A DNA stretch of 19,678 bases from an uncultured Clostridia bacterium (GTDB lineage Bacteria > Bacillota > Clostridia > UBA1381). Made by a program: the position numbers and the translations under genes. Below the pieces are notes generated by a model. The model saw nothing but the letters and a program-made list of their open reading frames with translations, was not told the DNA's origin and searched no databases. The DNA is taken from contig CAKSFY010000035.1 in NCBI GenBank assembly GCA_934454035.1, positions 1 through 19,678 of the forward strand, given 5' to 3'. Of this stretch, positions 1-7,665 are shown piece after piece. Each line of letters starts with the position of its first letter. The stretch's first letter is position 1.

Positions 1-311
1 TTTTTTTTAATAAAAAATTCACGCTCATACACTCCGATCGGATTTTCGTCCGGAAGATACGGAGGATCTACAGGAAACGGATATGCCACATTGGTATAGT
101 ATGGTTTTTCATATCCGTGAAGCTGCCAACAGGACGGAACCGGTATTTCTCCCTTTTCGGGTATTTCAGTAAGGTTGCCGTCTTCATACCAATAAAAATC
201 CCACTCTCCGTTTAAAGAGGTGTATGCTCCGTCATTTTCCGGAATATAATATGCTCTTTGCGGCAATCTGTTTTCGGATATTTTATTAATATTTTCAAAA
301 TTTCTTATCAT
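1..311 (-). CDS. GH2 beta-galactosidase (LacZ type), N-terminal fragment cut by the window edge
   Basis: Start of a GH2-family enzyme that would hydrolyse terminal beta-galactosides, or related beta-glycosides, in the cytoplasm. About 103 codons are visible, reading MIRNFENINKIS. They cover the N-terminal sugar-binding (jelly-roll) domain, with the family signatures LNGEWDFYWY, IPVPSCWQLHGY and NPIGVYEREF, which match the LacZ-type pattern 'LNG.W.F', 'VP..WQ..GYD.P.YTN..YPF' and 'NP.G.Y.R.F'. There is no signal peptide, so the enzyme should be intracellular. The start at 311 is supported by an AAAGGG ribosome site a few bases upstream. It lies only 18 bp after the secreted GH42-like gene (330-3440) and is probably the last or a late gene of the operon. 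The catalytic domain lies outside the window, so beta-glucuronidase or beta-mannosidase specificity cannot be excluded, but the LacZ-like N-terminus favours galactosidase. Confidence 0.88.
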   Translation of the reverse strand, partial: MIRNFENINKISENRLPQRAYYIPENDGAYTSLNGEWDFYWYEDGNLTEIPEKGEIPVPSCWQLHGYEKPYYTNVAYPFPVDPPYLPDENPIGVYEREFFIKK

Positions 312-329
312 CGTTTTTCCCTTTCAATA

Positions 330-3300
330 TTATTCCGTTACAAAATCAATTGTATCTCCATCGAAAAATTCCGCTGTGAATACGCTGCTTGTTCCTGCCG
401 GGATTAATCTTTCCGAAACGTATGCTCCAACCGTATTTCCACCCTTATCTTTTGCAAACATTTTAAAAATTCCGAAAGCGGCGTATGCGCTTGTATTGGT
501 GATGTTCATTTTCCCTACCAGATAATTTTCCTTTGTTTCAAATGTGTTATCCGAAACTATACCAATATTACCACACATTACTGCTTTACCAAACGATAAA
601 TCCTTGCTGTTTTTCAGTATTTTAACAATATATGTTCTCGGATTTTCACTTTTTTCGGTAAAAGAATTTTCGGTTGTTGATATAATAAATTTCTCTTTTC
701 CGTTAGCCTCCGCTTCAAATACAAAATATGTGTTATCGCTGCCGGAAGCGGTCCAGCTTATTTTGTTTGTGTCGCCGTTCCTTTCTCCAGTAATTGATTG
801 TATGTCCTCTGCCAAAATTGTCTTAACCTTTTTTATTCTTATCAGCTTCGCAGTCTGAGCAGGTAAATTTATCACACTCTGCTCTCTGTCGCCCGTAATG
901 AGATTTTTCGATGATGTAACTGCTTCTCCTCCGTTTAATAAAGTAATATTTTTATCCTCCGAACGGCTATGGTTAAACAAATTCACAAGAATTTGAGTTT
1001 CATCCTCAAAAACCTGCCATTCTACTTCGCATGCGCGTGTTCCGTTTTCTGTTGCAACAATTCCGTTATTATCCGTTAAGTAACCGGCAAATTCATACGG
1101 AGTCGGACTTGATAATATTTCAGGATATGTCGAATTGCTTGCATAATTTACCATTATTGCCGCCGATTTGATTTTATTCGGTAAATCGGAAGTATGTGCA
1201 TTATTATATTCATCTTTATCAAGCGTATCACTTTTTCCCAATATAACAATTTTTCCGCCGTCTTGGATAAAATCATTTATCTTTTGCAGCGTTGAAGCCT
1301 TGACATTTTTGGCATCCGTAATAATCAGTGTGCTGTAATTTTTTAATTTGTCCATTGTGGTTTCTGTCACAAAACCCACTTTTTTTCCCGCATAAAGTGC
1401 ACCAAGATACGCTGTGTCCATAACGCCCATATAAACAGATGAATACACTCTCGATGCATCAGAGAAAAGTATTGCCGTATCAGGCTGTATATCGGCAAGA
1501 TTTCTTATTTCATATGCAAGCCTGTTTTGGTCAAGTGCCGACTTCGAAACAGCTGCCGCACAGTCCGGTCGCATTGCAACATGTCCGTATGTAGTGCTCT
1601 GCTTATTAACAGACTGCGTCCAAAGCCATATTGATGACATATCCGCTCCGTGTATTGCAGCCTGCCACAAATACCCTTCAAACTGTGTCTTGTAATTATC
1701 GGAAAAAGTGTTGTCTTTATCAGCTGTAATATGCATTTCACTGTCATATATCGGTTTTTCCGTCACACTGTTCAAAAAGTCGTACCATTTCAAATTATTG
1801 TAAAATCCGTTGGAGTTAATAATTGCCCAGCTGTCACACCCTGTCATATCGGAAAATTCATTAAAGTATTCCAGATTGTTTCCCCGGCGCATCATTTTAC
1901 GCATATCGGTGAAATCACCTGTATCCATTATTGACATAACCTTTGCATGAACGGAGGTATCCGGCATATATTCCTTTACAATTTGCGCCATCCATGAATG
2001 GAAATCCGCAAAGACTCTGTTGTTAAAATCCATCCAATCATAAAAAAGCGGTGTTTTTTCAACATTTGACGGCATTTCTATTTCATCAAACGAAGTATAT
2101 GAGCTGTTGTATGCGTTATTTAAGGCAGAAATTGAGCCGTGCTTATTTTTTAAATATTCCCTGAACTTCGGGTTATATGTATTTGGAAATATTGCTGTGT
2201 CATAACAAGGTTCATTCGAAAGGCAAATACTCGTAATTTCCGGATAGTTCTTTATCTGATTTACGATTGTTCTTATAAACAATTCTACTGCATTTCTCAC
2301 AATCGGCGAATCAAGATTATATATATCATAATTGATATTTACTCCTTTTATTTCAGGGTATTTGTCTATGAGCCATTGAGGCATACTGTAAGGCGCAAGC
2401 AGTAAGCATACACTTATTCCCGATTTTTGTGCATTCGAAATAACCTTTTGGAGATACATGGTAGTTTCCGGGCTATGCTTGGCATCATACAAATCATTGC
2501 CGTCACCTTCAAATCCGCCGTTTAGGATACACTCTCTGCCGCTCTCTGTTTCAATCAAAGAAACATCATCAATGCAAAAATTGTTTATGTTTTTAGCTTC
2601 AAGGGTTGCCAAATACATATAATCTTCGTTGCCGGACGTAAACTTAATTTCATTTTTAACCCAATCACCATTAGATGCACTAAGAGTTAATTCGGAAATT
2701 TTAACAGAATCCGTATTTGCAAATGAAAGCTTTGCTCCGCCCCTTATCGTGCCTTTTGTATAGCAGGTCAATACATATTCTTTTTCCGGAAGTACAGGTA
2801 CATATTGGCTTATCTGCACCGTTGTGCCTGATGTCATATTCTTGATTTCCAGCGATTTTTGCCCGTTATGTGCGGTTTCCGACAGATTGCAAGCTTCTCC
2901 CGAGTACAGCGTCCAATTATCGATTTTACCGTTTTGTGATAATACATATCTGTTTGATATATCACATTGAATATTATCATATCCCATATTTTTAAGCATT
3001 TCCACATCATTTACTTCAGGATATAACATGCCTACAGATGTTTTGGGAACTCCGTCTGAGTTTACGAGCGATTTTCCGTTTATATTAATATCCCTTCCGA
3101 GATTTGATTTCGTATTAAGAGGGCTTTTTTTGCCTGATATATAATCGGTTAAAGCCGATTTTGTCTGCGTGTATAAATTATCTATACAATTTTTCTGATA
3201 ATCTGTTATTTCTTTTTCCAATCCTGCGTTTTCGTAATTCTCTATTATTGTTGCATAGCTTCTTATGATGTTGGTATAGTTTTTCTCATACTCCGGACTG

Positions 3301-3440
3301 TATCCGAGTTCTTCGCATTGTGCTATCAAATTTTCCAATTCATTTGCATACTCTTCCATTCCCTGCTTATCGGCAGCGAATACAGCAGTATTGCTCACTG
3401 TTAAAATTCCGCTCAGTAAAATAGCTGTAAACTTCTGCAT
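330..3440 (-). CDS. Secreted GH42-like clan GH-A glycosidase with a CBM-like insertion
   Basis: Predicted extracellular glycoside hydrolase of 1036 residues. The start at 3440 (MQKFTAILLSG) is chosen because AAAGGAG lies 9 bases upstream; longer in-frame starts run into the intercistronic hairpin. Order: signal peptide 1-22 (ending VFA-A); alpha-helical segment about 25-105; barrel strand beta1 around 135-160 (SVGMLYPEVNDVEMLKNMGY); a CBM4/9-like beta-sandwich about 166-312 ending in IDDVSLIE; the rest of a TIM barrel about 325-640; a GH42-type domain about 655-735 (ITDAKNVKAS, IQDGGKIVILG); a small beta domain; an FN3-like domain about 877-945; a C-terminal beta domain to 1036. Probable acid/base is E410 in CLSNEP and probable nucleophile E568 in YDSEMHI. 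It is a clear paralogue of the product of 3506-7645. Substrate unknown; a beta-galactoside is plausible from GH42 kinship and the GH2 neighbour. No LPXTG motif or SLH domain is seen, so it may be released or held by partners. Confidence 0.82.
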   Translation of the reverse strand: MQKFTAILLSGILTVSNTAVFAADKQGMEEYANELENLIAQCEELGYSPEYEKNYTNIIRSYATIIENYENAGLEKEITDYQKNCIDNLYTQTKSALTDYISGKKSPLNTKSNLGRDININGKSLVNSDGVPKTSVGMLYPEVNDVEMLKNMGYDNIQCDISNRYVLSQNGKIDNWTLYSGEACNLSETAHNGQKSLEIKNMTSGTTVQISQYVPVLPEKEYVLTCYTKGTIRGGAKLSFANTDSVKISELTLSASNGDWVKNEIKFTSGNEDYMYLATLEAKNINNFCIDDVSLIETESGRECILNGGFEGDGNDLYDAKHSPETTMYLQKVISNAQKSGISVCLLLAPYSMPQWLIDKYPEIKGVNINYDIYNLDSPIVRNAVELFIRTIVNQIKNYPEITSICLSNEPCYDTAIFPNTYNPKFREYLKNKHGSISALNNAYNSSYTSFDEIEMPSNVEKTPLFYDWMDFNNRVFADFHSWMAQIVKEYMPDTSVHAKVMSIMDTGDFTDMRKMMRRGNNLEYFNEFSDMTGCDSWAIINSNGFYNNLKWYDFLNSVTEKPIYDSEMHITADKDNTFSDNYKTQFEGYLWQAAIHGADMSSIWLWTQSVNKQSTTYGHVAMRPDCAAAVSKSALDQNRLAYEIRNLADIQPDTAILFSDASRVYSSVYMGVMDTAYLGALYAGKKVGFVTETTMDKLKNYSTLIITDAKNVKASTLQKINDFIQDGGKIVILGKSDTLDKDEYNNAHTSDLPNKIKSAAIMVNYASNSTYPEILSSPTPYEFAGYLTDNNGIVATENGTRACEVEWQVFEDETQILVNLFNHSRSEDKNITLLNGGEAVTSSKNLITGDREQSVINLPAQTAKLIRIKKVKTILAEDIQSITGERNGDTNKISWTASGSDNTYFVFEAEANGKEKFIISTTENSFTEKSENPRTYIVKILKNSKDLSFGKAVMCGNIGIVSDNTFETKENYLVGKMNITNTSAYAAFGIFKMFAKDKGGNTVGAYVSERLIPAGTSSVFTAEFFDGDTIDFVTE

Positions 3441-3449
3441 ATCGGTCAT

Positions 3450-3456
3450 CTCCTTT
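3450..3456 (-). promoter_or_regulatory. Ribosome binding site AAAGGAG that fixes the start of the 330-3440 gene
   Basis: On the minus strand AAAGGAG is followed by ATGACCGAT and then ATGCAG. The first ATG abuts the Shine-Dalgarno sequence and is too close to be used. The second ATG, at 3440, has a 9-base spacing and begins a good signal peptide, so it is taken as the start. Confidence 0.75.
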
Positions 3457-3465
3457 TGTGATTTT

Positions 3466-3499
3466 GGTGAATGTATCGCTTTTAAGCGACACATTCACC
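3466..3499 (-). promoter_or_regulatory. Intercistronic mRNA hairpin between the two GH-A genes
   Basis: A 34-nt inverted repeat lies 6 bases after the stop codon of the 3506-7645 gene and about 9 bases before the ribosome site of the next gene. In the minus-strand transcript the arms are GGUGAAUGU-G-UCGCUU and AAGCGA-U-ACAUUCACC. All 16 positions can pair, with one G-U wobble; in practice the last U-A pair opens to give a 4-nt loop. On the plus strand the wobble position is an A-C mismatch, so the structure belongs to the operon mRNA. No U-run follows it in the operon direction (CACCAAAAUC), so it is not an ordinary intrinsic terminator. A role in mRNA stability, processing or partial termination is inferred. 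Confidence 0.75.
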
Positions 3500-3505
3500 T
3501 TTTCA

Positions 3506-6500
3506 TTATTGTTTGTCAAACCATATGGATACCTGCTTCAAAGTATTGTTCCAAGAAACACTTCCGCCGAGTGTTTCGACAATAAATCTTGCCGGGAACA
3601 TAGTGCGGTTGTTTATTACAAGAGGCTCTGTTTCAAGCTCTTTTTCTGCTCCGTTTACTTTTGCAAGCTTACTTCCGACGATTAATTCGATTTTTATATT
3701 TTTATAATCGATAACCGCAGTTTTTGTTTCATCATTCCAGTCCACAGACGCTCCTATATTTTCCGCCATACTTCTGACCGGAATCATTGTACGGTCGTTT
3801 ATTACTTTAGGAGCAGTGTCGGCATTTTCCTCATCGATTGGTTTTTCAATTCCGTTAACAGTCATTTTCGGATTATCTATTGTCATTTTAACAGATATTC
3901 CGTCTGCATCGCCTACCTTTAACAAAATCGGTACATACGGCTCAATCGCAATATCCGAGCCGACTCCCGTAAGCGTTCTCAATTCCTTTGCCGAGTCAAC
4001 CTGTTTTCCGTCAACTGTAATTCTCAGATTTTTGGTTTTATCATAAGTATAATTCAAAAGATTGATTATCATATTGCCGTTATATTCAGCATAGTTATAC
4101 TCAACCTCTTTTGCGGGAAGCCCCGTTTCGGTGTCTGTAACCTCAACTCTTAAGAATCCGTTGTCCTTTAAAATTGCACGAAGCTTGTCAAAGACTTCAC
4201 TTTCGGTAGGAGATGTTATCTGCGCACCGTCAAAAGTCGTCGGAATGAATACCGAACGGTCTTTTATATATTTCACCAAAGCTTCATCGTGAGGGTTTTG
4301 ATGTTCGTCATACTTTAATGAGTCTTCACCCATAATAAATACTTTTCCGCCGTTATCTATATAATCCTTTATTCCCGTTAATGTATCCGCAAATACATTA
4401 TTTGCATGAGTTATGAACAAAAGAGGATAATCCTTAGCTCTTTCTATCTGACCCTCGGGCAAAAATTCAACGCGCTGACCGAGGAACATGCTGTTTTTCC
4501 AAATAAGATATGCGGCATTCATATACTCAAGATTATAAACTCTTGACGGAAGCGACTGCAAAACAGCAACATTTTCTTTTGCCTTCACGACCGGCTCAAG
4601 CTCTCTTGCCAGTCGGTTTAAATCATATGCCGTGCGTCCGATTTTAGCAATACAATCCGGTCTGTACGAGAAACTCTGCCACACCGAGCTGTTTGTATCC
4701 TTCGGTCTGCCCCAGCCCCAAGCCGTACTTAAAGCTTTACCGTGAATTGCACTCTGCCATATATCAGCCTCGACATGCTGTGCCTGTTCTGCCGTGAAAT
4801 TGCTCGATTTATCCTGAATAATGTGGTCTTCGCTGTTAAAGCACGGAACATCCTTATCGCCCGTCTGAATGTCATAAAATTCAAGCTTCAGCATAAGATT
4901 TTGATGCGGCTCAGGATTTCTTAAATATCCCTGAGCGTCATTTCCGTTAAGGTCTGTATACCGGGATATCTTATCATGGTCTGTACCGAATTCCAAAAAC
5001 CATCTCCACGACGGTTTATCCTGAGCTCCGGACATAGGCATCATTTTAACATGTACAGGCAAATCCGGATCAACAGCCTTTACACATTCGGTCATATACT
5101 TAACAAAATCGGTATATATATCATCGTTGAATGTTTTGTAATCATAAAATTGCCTTGTCGCAGAATTGCCGTCAGGAAACGGAACCTCAAGAAAATTTTT
5201 ATAATTTGTTCCGTAGGCTTTATTTAATTCTGCGATATTTCCATGGTACTGTTCGGTTAAATATTGCGCAAAATATCCCTTATAGTAATCCGTGCGTGAT
5301 TCGTTTGACGGCTCGTTCATAAGACAAATGGTTTTTACCGACGGAATATCCTTAACCGCGCCTATCAAAACATTTATGTGCTTTTTAACCAAATCCCTGA
5401 ACACAGGCTCGTCTGTTATGAGCGGAGTAGGTACATTGGTGTTTGCAACGCCTTTACCTACCATTTTTTGATAATGCTGCATTGCCGCATTTCCTACGAC
5501 GTTTGGCTCAATCAGCAAATCAACGTTGAGTCCCTTCTTTGTGCACGCCCACAGTTCATCAATCAAATCCTGTGACACAAACCCTTCGGTAAAGTATTCC
5601 GAGCCGTTATATGAAAGCTGCACCGTACCCCATCCGGGTGCATGCGAACGCTGCATAAAATCAACGCCCAAATCACGGAAAAATTCGCTGTCTTTTCTTT
5701 CACCGAGCTGATTAAAGCCTGTGTAGAAATAAGGTCTGTTTTCTTCTATAACTCCGTTCGTATCGGTAGTTGTATAGCACATTGTTCCGTTAATTGTGAA
5801 ATCCTCACCTGTCTGTCTTGTAACCGGCTTTGGAATCCTTGCGCCGTTCAGGTAATCTTCCATTGCGTCACATGCTTCTTTTGAAAGATCCATCATCGCA
5901 TTATAGACATATTGCGCACGGTCGAAAGCCTCCTGCTGAATATCTTCTTTTAAATAATCGACAAACAGCTTGACAATCGAATAATTAACCTTTTCATATT
6001 CTGCTGTAATACCTTTGTCATCGCATGCCTTGAACAACTCGTCCATTTTCTTGATTTCAACATCAAGATTATCGAACATTGTATCAAACGATGCCGACGC
6101 AGGCTTTACATAAACCGAAAATTCCGAATCCTGTTCATCACTCCCGTTTGAAATCTGCACCTTAACTTTTTTGTTGCCGCTTTCTTCAAACGAGTAGCCT
6201 ATTGATTTTCTTATTCCGCTGTTTCCCGAAACTGTTACCTTTTCGTTTATATCCAAATCGGGAACAGAAATTGTATATTCGGCTGTATTCCCTTCGTTTA
6301 CTATATATACATCAAAGCTTCTTTGCTCCAATGCAGTTATTTCTTTATCGCTTTCAAGCCAGCTGTACCAGCTTCCTTTGTCACCCAAAAACTTCAAATA
6401 AGGAAATTCGGCGCTGTTTTTCCCTTCCGCAATACCGGGTGCAAGCTCAAGACAGTAAACTCTGCCCATTCCGTCATTATCGTTTACAATAATATCGAAC

Positions 6501-7645
6501 AAAAATCCTTCCGGAAGCTTTCCGTCATCATATCTTACCGACCAGGGAATTGCCGCTTCATAAATTGTTTTAGTGCCTATTCTGTTCGTTTTGAGATTTA
6601 TCTGCGCCATTTTTTCTTCCGAAAGTGAAGCGGAATACACCTCCCCTTTTCCGGTTTCCGGATTATGAACAAATCCAATTTCATCATCGTAAGTCTGATC
6701 TGTATCACACATTGCGATCTGAATACTGTCGCCCATCCAATACATCGCGGCAGTGTGGTCTGCAACAAATGCAAGGTCCTCCACTTCAATTGCAAGATAG
6801 AAATTTTTATCATCATACGCATACTGACAAGTTGCCTGATTATCGAGCGCGACATTGTTTATATAGATATGATACTGGTCTGCTTTAGTCGGCAAGGCAA
6901 TTGTAGGATAGCCCTCCCACTCATTGAGGTTTCCGTCCACATTTATTCCGTCTGCCTTATAAACCGGAGCAAATTTGAAAGCACCCAAAACCTTTTTTAT
7001 ATCGGAATTTGTAAAGCTGTCCGATTCCTTTATTTTGTTGTAAAGTTCAGTATATTTTCCGACAGACGCAACATTTTCCGCCTGTTGATCAAGCGTTTCA
7101 AATCCTCCGTTTGCAACCATATTAGGTCCGAGAGTTCCATCTGATAAAACTTCGCAAAAATAAACATCATCTATCCAGATAGCCTCTGTATAGTCTGAAA
7201 TATCAACCGCAAACATAGCGCTTTTTGTATCAAGCTCCCAAGTATATCTGTAGGAAAGCTCCTGCCAGTCAAAGGTTGCGCCGAGCGGTGTCAGACTCAC
7301 TGTATTCATCCATGAAAGGTGCATGCTGCATGCGGATGCATTTTTTGCCTTTACCGCGAGTCCGTATTGATATGTAGTTCCTTTTTTTAACCCGTTTATG
7401 GTATATGCAGAATATATATTATCGCTTCCGCCGTCAACATACGGAATGTAGTAACACATCTTCAAAGAAGCCGCTCCCGAATGTTTAACGGTTGTATCCA
7501 ATTCTCTGACATATTGTTCTTCCGTAATGTCATCATCCTTTGCAAAGCCCCAGCCCTGGAGCGAGCCTGCGGCATAAGCCACAGGCACAATCCCCGAGCA
7601 GGTCACACACAAAGAACAAATCAGTATCCAAATAAATTTACGCAT
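3506..7645 (-). CDS. Large secreted modular GH42-like clan GH-A glycosidase with CBM and stalk domains
   Basis: Predicted cell-surface glycoside hydrolase of 1379 residues; the start at 7645 is preceded by GAGGAGA. Order: signal peptide 1-25 (ending AYA-A); CBM4/9-like sandwich about 28-166 (AIWIDDVYF, then NGGFE); CBM9/DOMON-like domain about 222-420 (INVDGNLNEWEGYP, YDDKNFYLAIEVED, DSIQIAMCD); small beta domain about 425-515; alpha-helical segment about 521-605; TIM barrel about 635-1015; GH42-type domain about 1022-1110 (ITHANNVFAD, IDNGGKVFIMG); beta domain to about 1245; C-terminal copper-amine-oxidase-N 'stalk' domain about 1252-1379 with paired motifs NDRTMIPVR and NNRTMFPARF. Probable acid/base is E778 (CLMNEP) and nucleophile E939 (FNSEDHI). 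The helical segment plus barrel is homologous to the product of 330-3440. The stalk domain is common on clostridial surface proteins and probably tethers the enzyme to the envelope. Substrate unknown; the two CBM-like domains suggest an insoluble or large polysaccharide. The preceding gene ends 20 bp upstream. Confidence 0.84.
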   Translation of the reverse strand: MRKFIWILICSLCVTCSGIVPVAYAAGSLQGWGFAKDDDITEEQYVRELDTTVKHSGAASLKMCYYIPYVDGGSDNIYSAYTINGLKKGTTYQYGLAVKAKNASACSMHLSWMNTVSLTPLGATFDWQELSYRYTWELDTKSAMFAVDISDYTEAIWIDDVYFCEVLSDGTLGPNMVANGGFETLDQQAENVASVGKYTELYNKIKESDSFTNSDIKKVLGAFKFAPVYKADGINVDGNLNEWEGYPTIALPTKADQYHIYINNVALDNQATCQYAYDDKNFYLAIEVEDLAFVADHTAAMYWMGDSIQIAMCDTDQTYDDEIGFVHNPETGKGEVYSASLSEEKMAQINLKTNRIGTKTIYEAAIPWSVRYDDGKLPEGFLFDIIVNDNDGMGRVYCLELAPGIAEGKNSAEFPYLKFLGDKGSWYSWLESDKEITALEQRSFDVYIVNEGNTAEYTISVPDLDINEKVTVSGNSGIRKSIGYSFEESGNKKVKVQISNGSDEQDSEFSVYVKPASASFDTMFDNLDVEIKKMDELFKACDDKGITAEYEKVNYSIVKLFVDYLKEDIQQEAFDRAQYVYNAMMDLSKEACDAMEDYLNGARIPKPVTRQTGEDFTINGTMCYTTTDTNGVIEENRPYFYTGFNQLGERKDSEFFRDLGVDFMQRSHAPGWGTVQLSYNGSEYFTEGFVSQDLIDELWACTKKGLNVDLLIEPNVVGNAAMQHYQKMVGKGVANTNVPTPLITDEPVFRDLVKKHINVLIGAVKDIPSVKTICLMNEPSNESRTDYYKGYFAQYLTEQYHGNIAELNKAYGTNYKNFLEVPFPDGNSATRQFYDYKTFNDDIYTDFVKYMTECVKAVDPDLPVHVKMMPMSGAQDKPSWRWFLEFGTDHDKISRYTDLNGNDAQGYLRNPEPHQNLMLKLEFYDIQTGDKDVPCFNSEDHIIQDKSSNFTAEQAQHVEADIWQSAIHGKALSTAWGWGRPKDTNSSVWQSFSYRPDCIAKIGRTAYDLNRLARELEPVVKAKENVAVLQSLPSRVYNLEYMNAAYLIWKNSMFLGQRVEFLPEGQIERAKDYPLLFITHANNVFADTLTGIKDYIDNGGKVFIMGEDSLKYDEHQNPHDEALVKYIKDRSVFIPTTFDGAQITSPTESEVFDKLRAILKDNGFLRVEVTDTETGLPAKEVEYNYAEYNGNMIINLLNYTYDKTKNLRITVDGKQVDSAKELRTLTGVGSDIAIEPYVPILLKVGDADGISVKMTIDNPKMTVNGIEKPIDEENADTAPKVINDRTMIPVRSMAENIGASVDWNDETKTAVIDYKNIKIELIVGSKLAKVNGAEKELETEPLVINNRTMFPARFIVETLGGSVSWNNTLKQVSIWFDKQ

Positions 7646-7665
7646 ATGTTCTCCTCAATTCTTGT

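Noticed and set aside
3441..3494. Longer N-terminus for the 330-3440 enzyme
   Set aside because: The extension runs through the intercistronic hairpin and lacks a ribosome site; the ATG at 3440 has AAAGGAG and starts the signal peptide.
6665..7144. Plus-strand open frame of 159 codons within the large GH-A gene
   Set aside because: Antisense shadow of a continuous 1379-codon gene with clear domains; no promoter or ribosome site seen.
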